Shown piece by piece: positions 6,055 through 11,838 of a stretch of DNA of 11,946 bases. Within the stretch, counting starts at the first letter, position 1. The number at the start of each line of letters is the position of its first letter. Source of the DNA: Thermus_A sp040290245 (GTDB lineage Bacteria; Deinococcota; Deinococci; Deinococcales; Thermaceae); contig NZ_PSMQ01000052.1 of the NCBI RefSeq assembly GCF_040290245.1, forward strand, positions 1 through 11,946. The letters run 5' to 3'. Below the pieces are notes generated by a model. It ran no database searches. It saw only the letters and a list, made by a program, of their open reading frames with translations, and was not told where the DNA came from. The position numbers and the translations under genes are program-made.

Positions 6055-7371
6055 TCACCTCGTCCGTCCGCGGATCCGCCCCTTGCTCAGGAACCCTTCG
6101 TAGTTCCGGAGCATGAGCTGGCTCTCGATCTGCCGCAGGGTGTCCAAAGCCACGCCCACCACGATGAGGAGGCCGATCCCGGAGAAGGAGAGGCTCTGAA
6201 CCCCCGTCAGGTTTTGCACCACCTGGGGGAAGGCGGCGACCAGGCCTAGGAAGAGCGCCCCCCATAGGGTGAGCCGGGAGACGATGTGCTCGAGGAACCT
6301 GACCGTGGGCTCCCCCGGCCGAATCCCCGGGATAAAGCCTCCGTACTCCCGCAAGGACTCGGCAATCCGCCTGGGGTCGAACTGGACGGCGGTGTAGACG
6401 TAGGTGAAGAGCACGATGAGGACCACCTCGATGGCGAGGCCGGAGAAGTGCCGGGGGTTGAAGAAGTTGGCGATGGCCTGGGCCACCGGGCTTCCCTGGA
6501 AGGGGGCGGTGAGGAAGATGGGGATCTGCAAAAGCGCCGCGGCGAAGACGATGGGAATGACCCCTGCGGCGTTCAGCTTGATGGGGATGTAGGTGGACTG
6601 CCCCCCATAGACCCGGCGGCCCACCACCTTGCGGGCGTACTGGACGGGGATGCGCCGCTCCGCCTGCTGCACCGCGGCCATCCCGGCAAAGGCCAGCACG
6701 ATGAAGGCCAGGAAAAAGAGGAAGGCCACCAGGTTGACCTCCCCGGTCCGGATGAGGCCCGCGGTGCGGAAAAGCTGGGGAAGCCACCCCACCACGATCC
6801 CGGCGAAAATGATCATGCTGGTGCCGTTGCCGATGCCGTACTCGGTGATCCGCTCCGCCATCCAAAGGAGAAGGGCGATCCCCGCCACCTGGGTGACCAC
6901 CACCACCATCCAGAAGAAGGGCCCCGGGCTCCAGCCGGGAAGGAGGAACCGCCCCCCTTCCGCCCCCAAAAAGGCAGTGGCCAGAAAGAAGCCCTGAAAG
7001 GCCCCCAGGAGGATGCCCCCCACGCGGGTGTACTGCTGGATGACCCGGCGCCCCTCCTCCCCCTCCTTGGAGAGCTTCTCCAGGGTGGGCACCACGCTGA
7101 TGAGAAGCTGCATGATGATGGAGGCGGTGATGTAGGGCATGATCCCCAAAGCGAAGATGGAGAAGCGCTCGAAGTTGCCCCCGGAGAACAGGTTGATGAT
7201 GCCGAAAACCCCCCCCTGGGTGGTCTGGAGGAAGTCGCGGATCTTGGCCAGGTCCACCCCGGGAGTGGGGATGAAGGCCCCCAGGCGGTAGGCGGCGAGG
7301 ACCAGAAGGGTAAAGAGGATGCGTTGGCGGAGCTCGGGGATGAGGAGTGCACTCCGGAAGGCCCTAAGCAT
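6055..7371 (-). CDS. secY: Protein translocase channel subunit SecY
   Basis: The 438-residue protein is full-length SecY, the inner-membrane channel that with SecE and SecG exports unfolded proteins driven by SecA. Ten hydrophobic segments are visible. The plug region with the second helix is N-L-F-S-G-G-N-F-E-R-F-S-I-F-A-L-G-I-M-P-Y-I-T-A-S (about 60-84). The G-I-G-N-G-T-S-M-I-I-F-A-G-I signature of helix 5 and the cytoplasmic loops with R-R-I-P-V-Q-Y-A-R-K and Y-G-G-F-I-P-G-I-R-P-G are also clear. The tail ends with L-M-L-R-N-Y-E-G-F-L. The ATG at 7371 is one base after the rplO TGA; only GGGGG, 6 nt upstream, could act as a binding site, so translation is probably coupled. The length matches T. 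thermophilus SecY as I recall it. Confidence 0.98.
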   Translation of the reverse strand: MLRAFRSALLIPELRQRILFTLLVLAAYRLGAFIPTPGVDLAKIRDFLQTTQGGVFGIINLFSGGNFERFSIFALGIMPYITASIIMQLLISVVPTLEKLSKEGEEGRRVIQQYTRVGGILLGAFQGFFLATAFLGAEGGRFLLPGWSPGPFFWMVVVVTQVAGIALLLWMAERITEYGIGNGTSMIIFAGIVVGWLPQLFRTAGLIRTGEVNLVAFLFFLAFIVLAFAGMAAVQQAERRIPVQYARKVVGRRVYGGQSTYIPIKLNAAGVIPIVFAAALLQIPIFLTAPFQGSPVAQAIANFFNPRHFSGLAIEVVLIVLFTYVYTAVQFDPRRIAESLREYGGFIPGIRPGEPTVRFLEHIVSRLTLWGALFLGLVAAFPQVVQNLTGVQSLSFSGIGLLIVVGVALDTLRQIESQLMLRNYEGFLSKGRIRGRTR

Positions 7372-7372
7372 C

Positions 7373-7849
7373 TCAGGCCCCCGAGGCCTCAGAGGGCGAG
7401 GGGGTGAGGACCACCGCCTCGCCGCCCGCGGCCCTTAGCTTTTCCAAGGCACTTTTGGAGAAGGCGTGGGCCACCACCCGGAGGGGCTTGGCCTCCCCCT
7501 CCCCCAGGATCTTAAGCCGATACCCTTTTTTCAGAATCCCCACCTCGACCAGCCGCTCCGGGGTCACCTCCCCCTCAAACCGGGCCAGGTCCTTGAGGTT
7601 CACCCCCTGGTACCGGGGCCGCCTGATCTCCCCCGGGACCTGGCCCGGCATCCCCCGCTTGGGCAGGCGCATGAGGAGGGTGGACCGCCCCCCTTCGAAC
7701 CGGCGGGGGTCCTTGAGCCCGCCGGAGCGGGACTTCTGGCCCTTGTGACCCCGGGTCGCGGTCTTCCCGTGCCCGGAGCCCGGGCCCCGGCCCACCCGCT
7801 TCCGCCGCTTGTTGGCCCCTGGGTTGGGGCGCAGGTCGCTCAGCTTCAT
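7373..7849 (-). CDS. rplO: Large-subunit ribosomal protein L15 (uL15), extended C-terminus
   Basis: The 158-residue protein matches uL15. It has M-K-L-S-D-L-R-P-N-P-G-A at the start, the Gly/Lys/Arg-rich extension G-R-G-P-G-S-G-H-G-K-T-A-T-R-G-H-K-G-Q-K (21-40), R-L-P-K-R-G-M near 61-67, and the C-terminal globular part with A-H-A-F-S-K-S-A. L15 binds 23S rRNA late in 50S assembly. The C-terminus carries about eight extra residues, rich in Ser and Pro, compared with the 150-residue T. thermophilus protein I recall, and these fill the space up to secY. The ATG at 7849 overlaps the rpmD TGA as ATGA. Confidence 0.97.
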   Translation of the reverse strand: MKLSDLRPNPGANKRRKRVGRGPGSGHGKTATRGHKGQKSRSGGLKDPRRFEGGRSTLLMRLPKRGMPGQVPGEIRRPRYQGVNLKDLARFEGEVTPERLVEVGILKKGYRLKILGEGEAKPLRVVAHAFSKSALEKLRAAGGEAVVLTPSPSEASGA

Positions 7850-8028
7850 TCCACCACCTCCACCCGCAAAAGGTGCCTGACCTTCTCGATCTGCCCCCGG
7901 ATCTCCGGCCGGTCCTCAAACACCTGCTCCCGGCCAAGCCGCCTAAGCCCCAGGGCCTTCAGGGCGGCCTTCTGGTCCTTGGGGTAGCCGATGGGGCTTT
8001 TGACCAGCTTCACCTTCAGCCTCATCAC
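7846..8028 (-). CDS. rpmD: Large-subunit ribosomal protein L30 (uL30)
   Basis: The 60-residue protein is the short bacterial uL30, with R-L-K-V-K-L-V-K-S-P-I-G-Y-P at the start and K-A-A-L-K-A-L-G-L-R-R-L in the middle helix. L30 binds 23S rRNA on the 50S solvent side. The start is ambiguous. GTG at 8028 gives 60 residues, equal to the T. thermophilus length I recall, and lies 5 nt after AAAGGAG. ATG at 8025 gives 59 residues with a spacing of 8. The rpsE stop TGA lies inside the hexamer GTGATG, so either choice overlaps rpsE. I give the longer form. The stop overlaps the start of rplO. Confidence 0.95.
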   Translation of the reverse strand: MMRLKVKLVKSPIGYPKDQKAALKALGLRRLGREQVFEDRPEIRGQIEKVRHLLRVEVVE

Positions 8029-8495
8029 GCGCTCTCCTTTCTGAGCCGCTGGACATCGTCCCAGGTCCTAAGCTGGCGCAGGGCCTCCATGGTGGCGTAG
8101 GCGATGTTGATGGGGTTGCGGCTCCCCAGCTCCTTGGTGAGGATGTCGGTGATGCCGGCAAGCTCCAAGATGGCCCGGGGCACCGCCCCCGCGATCACCC
8201 CCGTGCCCGGGGCGGCGGGCTTAAGGAGGATCTTGGAGGCCCCGTACTCCACCTCGATCTCGTGGGGGATGGTCCCATTGAGGATGGGCACCTCCACCAT
8301 GTTGCGGCGGGCGTAGTAGTTGGCCTTCTGCACCGCCAAGGGGACCTCGGGGGCCTTGCCCAGGCCCAGGCCCACCCGGCCCTGCCGGTCCCCCACCACC
8401 ACCAGGGCGCCGAACTTGAACCGCCGCCCACCCGCCTGCATCCTGGCGGTGCGGCGCACCAGGATCATCTTCTCCTCAAAATCCGTCTCCGGCAT
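8025..8495 (-). CDS. rpsE: Small-subunit ribosomal protein S5 (uS5)
   Basis: The 156-residue protein matches uS5. The N-terminal double-stranded-RNA-binding-like domain shows A-L-V-V-V-G-D-R-Q-G-R-V-G-L-G-L-G-K-A-P-E-V-P (30-52). The C-terminal domain has P-A-A-P-G-T-G-V-I-A-G-A-V-P-R and N-P-I-N-I-A-Y-A-T-M-E-A-L. S5 lies at the mRNA entry side of the 30S subunit and influences decoding accuracy. The ATG at 8495 is preceded by AAGGAGGAGG, one of the strongest binding sites in the window, overlapping the rplR TAA. The T. thermophilus protein, from memory, is 162 residues, so a slightly shorter C-terminus is likely here. Confidence 0.97.
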   Translation of the reverse strand: MPETDFEEKMILVRRTARMQAGGRRFKFGALVVVGDRQGRVGLGLGKAPEVPLAVQKANYYARRNMVEVPILNGTIPHEIEVEYGASKILLKPAAPGTGVIAGAVPRAILELAGITDILTKELGSRNPINIAYATMEALRQLRTWDDVQRLRKESA

Positions 8496-8504
8496 GCCTC
8501 CTCC

Positions 8505-8843
8505 TTAGAACTCGAGGCCCCCCTCCCGGGCCCCCTCCGCCAGGGCCTTGACCCGGCCGTGGTACTTGTACGGCCCCCGGTCAAAGGCCACCTGCCTGAT
8601 CCCCTTCTTCAAGGCCTCCTCGGCGAGCGCCCGCCCCACCTGCCGGGCCACCTCCGTCTTGTTGCCCTTGAGCTTTAGGGCCAGGCTGCTTGTGGCCACC
8701 AGGGTGTGCCCCTTCTCGTCGTCGATGATCTGGGCGTAGATGTGGTTCAGGCTCCGGAAGACGGAAAGGCGCAGGCGGCCGGTCCGTTTGACCCGGTTGC
8801 GGACCCGGAACGTGCGGCGCTCATAGGCGGTCAGACGTGCCAT
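8505..8843 (-). CDS. rplR: Large-subunit ribosomal protein L18 (uL18)
   Basis: From ATG 8843 the protein is 112 residues and begins M-A-R-L-T-A-Y-E-R-R, as uL18 of Thermus does from memory. Typical segments are R-L-S-V-F-R-S-L-N-H-I-Y-A-Q-I-I-D-D, the A-R-Q-V-G-R-A-L-A helix and F-D-R-G-P-Y-K-Y-H-G-R-V-K-A-L-A-E-G-A-R-E-G-G-L-E-F. L18 links 5S rRNA to the 50S subunit together with L5. A GTG at 8858, overlapping the rplF stop as GTGA, would add five residues. I prefer the ATG because GGGAGGAAGG lies just before it and those five codons are that binding site. The gap to rplF is then 11 nt. Confidence 0.96.
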   Translation of the reverse strand: MARLTAYERRTFRVRNRVKRTGRLRLSVFRSLNHIYAQIIDDEKGHTLVATSSLALKLKGNKTEVARQVGRALAEEALKKGIRQVAFDRGPYKYHGRVKALAEGAREGGLEF

Positions 8844-8854
8844 GCCTTCCTCCC

Positions 8855-9397
8855 TCACTTCTTCGCCCCGGCCTTGCCCGGCTTGAGCCGGATGGGCTCG
8901 TCGGCGTAGTAGATCCCCTTCTCGTGGTAGGCGCTGGGCCTGCGCACCGCGCGCAGGTTGGCCGCCACCTGGCCCACGAGCTGCTTGTCGATCCCCAGGA
9001 CCCGGATCTTGGTGGGCTCGGGCACCTCAAAGCTGACCCCCGGGGGGGGCTCCACCACCACGGGGTGGCTGTACCCCACGGTGAGCTCCACCGCCCGGCC
9101 CGAGAGCCGGGCCCGGTACCCGATGCCCTTGATGAGGAGTTCCCGCACGTACCCCTCGGAAACCCCCTTGACCGCGTTGGCGATCAGGGTCCGGGTGAGG
9201 CCGTGCAGGCTCCGGTGGCGCCGGTCATCGCTGGGGCGCTCCACCCGGACCAGACCCCCCTCCACCACCACCCGCATCTCCGGGCTTATGGGGACGGAAA
9301 GCTCCCCCTTGGGCCCCTTCACCTTGACCTGCCCCAAAGCGACCTCCACCGCGACCCCCTTGGGCAGGGGAATGGGTTGCCTGCCGATCCTGGACAT
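8855..9397 (-). CDS. rplF: Large-subunit ribosomal protein L6 (uL6)
   Basis: From ATG 9397 the protein has 180 residues, M-S-R-I-G-R-Q-P-I-P, equal to the T. thermophilus length I recall. It has the two repeated alpha/beta domains of uL6. The second carries the conserved I-K-G-I-G-Y-R-A-R-L and the tail K-P-S-A-Y-H-E-K-G-I-Y-Y-like segment (here R-P-S-A-Y-H-E-K-G-I-Y-Y). L6 lies near the sarcin-ricin loop of the 50S subunit. Two in-frame GTG codons (9403, 9400) precede the ATG. GAGGTG ends 5 nt before the ATG, which favours it. The rpsH TGA shares its last base with the A of this ATG (TGATG). Confidence 0.96.
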   Translation of the reverse strand: MSRIGRQPIPLPKGVAVEVALGQVKVKGPKGELSVPISPEMRVVVEGGLVRVERPSDDRRHRSLHGLTRTLIANAVKGVSEGYVRELLIKGIGYRARLSGRAVELTVGYSHPVVVEPPPGVSFEVPEPTKIRVLGIDKQLVGQVAANLRAVRRPSAYHEKGIYYADEPIRLKPGKAGAKK

Positions 9398-9804
9398 CAC
9401 CACACCTCACAGATGAGCTCGCCGCCCACCCCTTCCTTCCGGGCCTCCCGGTCGGTCAAAACGCCCTTTGGGGTGGACAGGATGGCGATCCCAAGCCCCC
9501 GGCGCACCCGGGGGATCTCCTTCACCCCCACGTAGACCCGGCGGCCCGGACGGCTGATCCGCCGGAGGTGCTGGATGACCTGCTCCCGCTTCGTCCCCCG
9601 GCGGGGGCCGTACTTCAGGTAGACCCGGAGGTAGGGCTTGCCCTCCACCTCCACCCGCTCATACCCCCGGATGAACCCCTCCCGCGCCAGGATCTTCAAA
9701 ATCTCCTCCTTGAAGCGGGAGGCGGGCACCTCCGTGCTCTCCTTGTAGACCCGGGTGGCGTTTCGAATCCGGGTCAGCATGTCGGCGATTGGGTCGGTCA
9801 GCAT
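9397..9804 (-). CDS. rpsH: Small-subunit ribosomal protein S8 (uS8)
   Basis: The 135-residue protein matches uS8: M-L-T-D-P-I-A-D-M-L-T-R-I-R-N-A at the start, Y-L-R-V-Y-L-K-Y near the middle, and G-L-G-I-A-I-L-S-T-P-K-G-V-L-T-D-R-E-A-R ... G-G-E-L-I-C-E-V-W at the end. S8 is a primary 16S rRNA binder and, in E. coli, the repressor of the spc operon. The loop after K-Y-G-P-R-R is about three residues shorter than in the 138-residue T. thermophilus protein I recall. The ATG at 9804 follows GAGGAAGGAGAGAG. The 57-nt gap before it is the longest in the block and contains a GC-rich hairpin. Confidence 0.97.
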   Translation of the reverse strand: MLTDPIADMLTRIRNATRVYKESTEVPASRFKEEILKILAREGFIRGYERVEVEGKPYLRVYLKYGPRRGTKREQVIQHLRRISRPGRRVYVGVKEIPRVRRGLGIAILSTPKGVLTDREARKEGVGGELICEVW

Positions 9805-9828
9805 TTTCTCTCTCCTTCCTCGCGCGTG

Positions 9829-9854
9829 CGGTCTCGAGGGAACCCCCCCGACCG
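9829..9854 (-). other. Possible GC-rich hairpin in the rpsN-rpsH leader
   Basis: On the minus strand the 57-nt gap between rpsN and rpsH can fold as TCGGGGG, loop GGTT, CCCTCGA (9851-9834), a 7-bp stem with one G-T pair. Three further CGG/CCG pairs lie outside a 2-nt bulge (9829-9831 with 9852-9854). No T tract follows it; the rpsH ribosome binding site (GAGGAAGGAG) comes next. It may be an mRNA structure affecting rpsH translation or RNA processing, or chance pairing in very GC-rich DNA. Confidence 0.35.
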
Positions 9855-9861
9855 GCCACGG

Positions 9862-10047
9862 CTACCAGCTGGCCTTCCGGACCCCGGGAAGCTGCCCCTT
9901 GTGGGCCAGCTCCCTCAGGCAGATGCGGCAGAGGCCGAAGTAGCGGTACACGCTCCGGGCCCGCCCGCACCGGACGCACCGGGTGTAGGCCCGCACCCTG
10001 AACTTTGGGGTCCTCTTGGCCTTCTCGATAAGCGCTTTTCTCGCCAT
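9862..10047 (-). CDS. rpsN: Small-subunit ribosomal protein S14, zinc-binding short form (uS14 type Z)
   Basis: The 61-residue protein is the short uS14 with a zinc ribbon: Cys24-V-R-Cys27 and Cys40-R-I-Cys43. It begins M-A-R-K-A-L-I-E-K-A and ends G-V-R-K-A-S-W, as all short S14 proteins do. S14 sits in the 30S head next to S3 and S10 and joins late in assembly. The ATG at 10047 follows GAGGGAAC, 6 nt after the rplE TGA. The length agrees with T. thermophilus S14 from memory. The position between rplE and rpsH is the standard spc-operon place. The spacer to rpsH beyond its stop is 57 nt. Confidence 0.98.
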   Translation of the reverse strand: MARKALIEKAKRTPKFRVRAYTRCVRCGRARSVYRYFGLCRICLRELAHKGQLPGVRKASW

Positions 10048-10053
10048 GTTCCC

Positions 10054-10602
10054 TCACTTTCTGAAGGGAAAGCCCAAAAGCTCCAGAAGGGCCCGGGCCT
10101 CCTCGTCCGTCTGGGCCGTGGTGACGATGGCGATATCCATGCCCCGGGGCGCGTCCGCAAGCTCGTAGGTGATCTCGGGGAAGACGAGCTGCTCCCTCAG
10201 GCCCAGGTTGTAATTGCCCCGTCCGTCAAACCCATTCGGGCTCACCCCCCTAAAGTCACGGATGCGCGGCAGGGCCACGCTTAAGAGCTTCTCCAAGAAG
10301 ATCCACATCCGGTCGCCCCGGAGGGTTACTTTAAGGCCGATGGGCATCCCCTTGCGGAGCTTGAAGTTGGAGATGGACTTTTTGGCCCGGGTGACGGCGG
10401 GCTTCTGGCCGGTGAGGAGGGAGAGCTCCTTGGCCGCCTTCTCCAGGATGCGGGCGTCCTCCTTGGCCTCCCCCAGGCCCTGGTTCACCACCACCTTGAC
10501 CAGGCGGGGCACGGCCCAGATGTTCTCATAGCCAAAGCGCTTGATGAGCTCGGGCCGGACCTCCTCGTAGTACTTCTTCTTGAGCGCTACCTCCAGCGGC
10601 AT
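10054..10602 (-). CDS. rplE: Large-subunit ribosomal protein L5 (uL5)
   Basis: The 182-residue protein matches uL5: the N-terminal K-K-K-Y-Y-E-E-V-R-P-E-L, then P-R-L-V-K-V-V-V-N-Q-G-L-G-E-A (32-46), T-G-Q-K-P-A-V-T-R-A-K-K-S-I-S-N-F-K-L-R-K-G-M-P-I-G (64-89) and D-F-R-G-V-S-P-N-G-F-D-G-R-G-N-Y. L5 binds 5S rRNA and forms part of the 50S central protuberance, contacting P-site tRNA. The ATG at 10602 is one base from the rplX TGA (TGATATG). Only a weak AAGTGA precedes it, so translation is probably coupled to rplX. Confidence 0.98.
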   Translation of the reverse strand: MPLEVALKKKYYEEVRPELIKRFGYENIWAVPRLVKVVVNQGLGEAKEDARILEKAAKELSLLTGQKPAVTRAKKSISNFKLRKGMPIGLKVTLRGDRMWIFLEKLLSVALPRIRDFRGVSPNGFDGRGNYNLGLREQLVFPEITYELADAPRGMDIAIVTTAQTDEEARALLELLGFPFRK

Positions 10603-10603
10603 A

Positions 10604-10936
10604 TCACTTCACCCACTCCCTGTCCAAAACCCCGCCGCACTTGGCGCAGACGCGGACCTTCTTCCCGTTCTCCATGAGCCTCCGCCGCACCCGGGTGGGC
10701 TTGCCGCAGGCGGGGCAGAGGGGGCGGACCTTGGCGATGTGCAAGGGGGCCTCCACCTCGATGAACCCGCCCTGGGGATGCTTTGGGCTCGGGCGGACCG
10801 CCTTCTTGACGATGTTCACCCCCTCCACCACCACCTTCATCCTCTTGGGCAGGACCTGCTTCACCACGCCGGTCTTGCCCTTGTGCTTGCCAGAGGCCAC
10901 CCAGACGGTGTCCCCCTTTTTGACGTGAAGCTTCAT
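10604..10936 (-). CDS. rplX: Large-subunit ribosomal protein L24 (uL24) with C-terminal zinc ribbon
   Basis: From ATG 10936 the protein has 110 residues. The N-terminal KOW domain shows H-V-K-K-G-D-T-V-W-V-A-S-G-K-H-K-G-K-T-G (4-23) and E-G-V-N-I-V-K-K. The C-terminal part has paired cysteines, C-P-A-C at 74-77 and C-A-K-C at 97-100, forming a zinc ribbon found in the long L24 of Thermus and some other bacteria. L24 is an early 50S assembly initiator near the exit tunnel. A GTG at 10939 would add one residue. GGAGG lies 7 nt before the ATG and 4 nt before the GTG, so the ATG is more likely. The rplN TGA is embedded in the GTGATG hexamer. Confidence 0.96.
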   Translation of the reverse strand: MKLHVKKGDTVWVASGKHKGKTGVVKQVLPKRMKVVVEGVNIVKKAVRPSPKHPQGGFIEVEAPLHIAKVRPLCPACGKPTRVRRRLMENGKKVRVCAKCGGVLDREWVK

Positions 10937-11304
10937 CACAGCACCTCCGGCGCCAGGGAGACGATCTTCATGAAGCCCCGCTCGCGGAGCTCCCGCGCCA
11001 CGGGCCCGAAGACCCGGGTGCCCCGGGGCTCGAGCTGGTTGTTGACGATGACCGCGGCGTTGTCGTCAAAGCGGATGGCGGAGCCGTCGGGCCGCTTGAC
11101 CTCCTTCTTGGTCCGGACCACCACCGCCTTGACCACCTCCCCCTCCTTGACCATGCCCCGGGGGATGGCCTCCTTCACGCTGGCCACGATGATGTCCCCC
11201 ACGGAGGCGTACCTGGCGTTGGAGCCCTTCAGAACCCGGATGCACATGATCTTGCGGGCCCCGGTGTTGTCGGCCACCTCGAGGTAGGTCTGAGGCTGGA
11301 TCAT
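10936..11304 (-). CDS. rplN: Large-subunit ribosomal protein L14 (uL14)
   Basis: The 122-residue protein is a full-length uL14, with M-I-Q-P-Q-T-Y-L-E-V-A-D-N-T-G-A-R at the start. The signature region G-D-I-I-V-A-S-V-K-E-A-I-P-R-G-M-V-K-E-G-E-V-V-K-A-V-V-V-R-T-K-K is followed by R-P-D-G-S-A-I-R-F-D-D-N-A-A-V-I-V-N. L14 lies at the 50S interface, forms an inter-subunit bridge with 16S rRNA and is the binding point of the silencing factor RsfS in other bacteria. The ATG at 11304 overlaps the rpsQ TGA as ATGA. It is conventionally the first gene of the spc operon, but here no room exists for a separate promoter outside coding sequence. Confidence 0.98.
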   Translation of the reverse strand: MIQPQTYLEVADNTGARKIMCIRVLKGSNARYASVGDIIVASVKEAIPRGMVKEGEVVKAVVVRTKKEVKRPDGSAIRFDDNAAVIVNNQLEPRGTRVFGPVARELRERGFMKIVSLAPEVL

Positions 11305-11621
11305 GCCTTACCCCCCTTCCGCTTGGCCAGGGTCTCGTAGTTCTGCCGGCGGACCAGGTACTTCTCCACCAGGTCCATCCGGCCGGACTCCAAAAGGCGC
11401 AAGACCCTGAACCGCTTCCTTTTGGAGATGGGGCGGGACTCGACGATCTCCACCACATCCCCCACCTTGTACGCCTCGTTCTCGTCGTGGGCCAGGTACT
11501 TCTTGGACCGACGGATCACCTTGCCGTAAAGGGGGTGGGGGAACTGGCGCTCCACCAGAACCGTCACGGTCTTCTGGGCCTTGTCGCTCACCACCACCCC
11601 GACCAGCACCTTCTTAGGCAT
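11301..11621 (-). CDS. rpsQ: Small-subunit ribosomal protein S17 (uS17)
   Basis: The correct start is ATG 11621, giving 106 residues beginning M-P-K-K-V-L-V-G-V-V-V-S-D-K. The frame is open 32 codons further upstream, but that part is rpmC read in another frame. Signatures are K-T-V-T-V-L-V-E-R-Q-F-P-H-P-L-Y-G-K-V-I and the S-R-P-I-S-K-R-K-R-F-R-V segment. The Thermus-type C-terminal helix R-M-D-L-V-E-K-Y-L-V-R-R-Q-N-Y-E is longer than the E. coli protein. S17 is a primary 16S binder. The start overlaps rpmC by 8 nt, and the AAGGGGGGGGAGG just upstream, with a run of eight G bases, must serve as the binding site. Confidence 0.96.
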   Translation of the reverse strand: MPKKVLVGVVVSDKAQKTVTVLVERQFPHPLYGKVIRRSKKYLAHDENEAYKVGDVVEIVESRPISKRKRFRVLRLLESGRMDLVEKYLVRRQNYETLAKRKGGKA

Positions 11622-11838
11622 CCTCCCCCCCCTTGCGCTTCTCGTTCCAGACGGTGAGCAGGCGGGCGATGGACTTCTTGGTGTCCTGGATGCGATGGTT
11701 CTGGGAAAGCTGGCCAATCGCCGCCTGGAAGCGCAGATCCATCAGCTCCCGCTTCTTCTCCCGGATGAGCTTCTCCAGTTCCAGCAGGGAGAGGCCGCGC
11801 GCCTTTTTCAAAAGCTCCCTCACCTCACTGCGCTTCAT
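11614..11838 (-). CDS. rpmC: Large-subunit ribosomal protein L29 (uL29)
   Basis: The 74-residue helical protein matches uL29: M-K-R-S-E-V-R-E-L at the start, the central K-K-R-E-L-M-D-L-R-F-Q-A-A-I-G-Q-L (29-45) and the R-I-Q-D-T-K-K-S-I-A-R-L-L-T end helix. L29 surrounds the 50S peptide exit tunnel and helps dock signal recognition particle and trigger factor. The ATG at 11838 overlaps the end of rplP by 14 nt. GAGGAGGG lies 9 nt upstream, inside rplP. The last codons include a run of eight G bases (11625-11632). T. thermophilus L29, from memory, has 72 residues. Confidence 0.96.
   Translation of the reverse strand: MKRSEVRELLKKARGLSLLELEKLIREKKRELMDLRFQAAIGQLSQNHRIQDTKKSIARLLTVWNEKRKGGEDA

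Noticed and set aside
5807..6865. Open frame of 352 codons on the minus strand spanning the secY end and adk.
   Set aside because: It reads two well-supported genes in the wrong frame. The P-loop and SecY signatures appear only in the other frame.
6286..7407. Long open frame (373 codons) on the plus strand opposite secY.
   Set aside because: It is antisense to an unambiguous SecY gene. Its composition is charged and repetitive, as expected when very GC-rich codons are read from the other strand.
11622..11717. N-terminal extension of S17 by 32 residues.
   Set aside because: It is rpmC in another frame. uS17 begins M-P-K-K at 11621, where a binding site is present.
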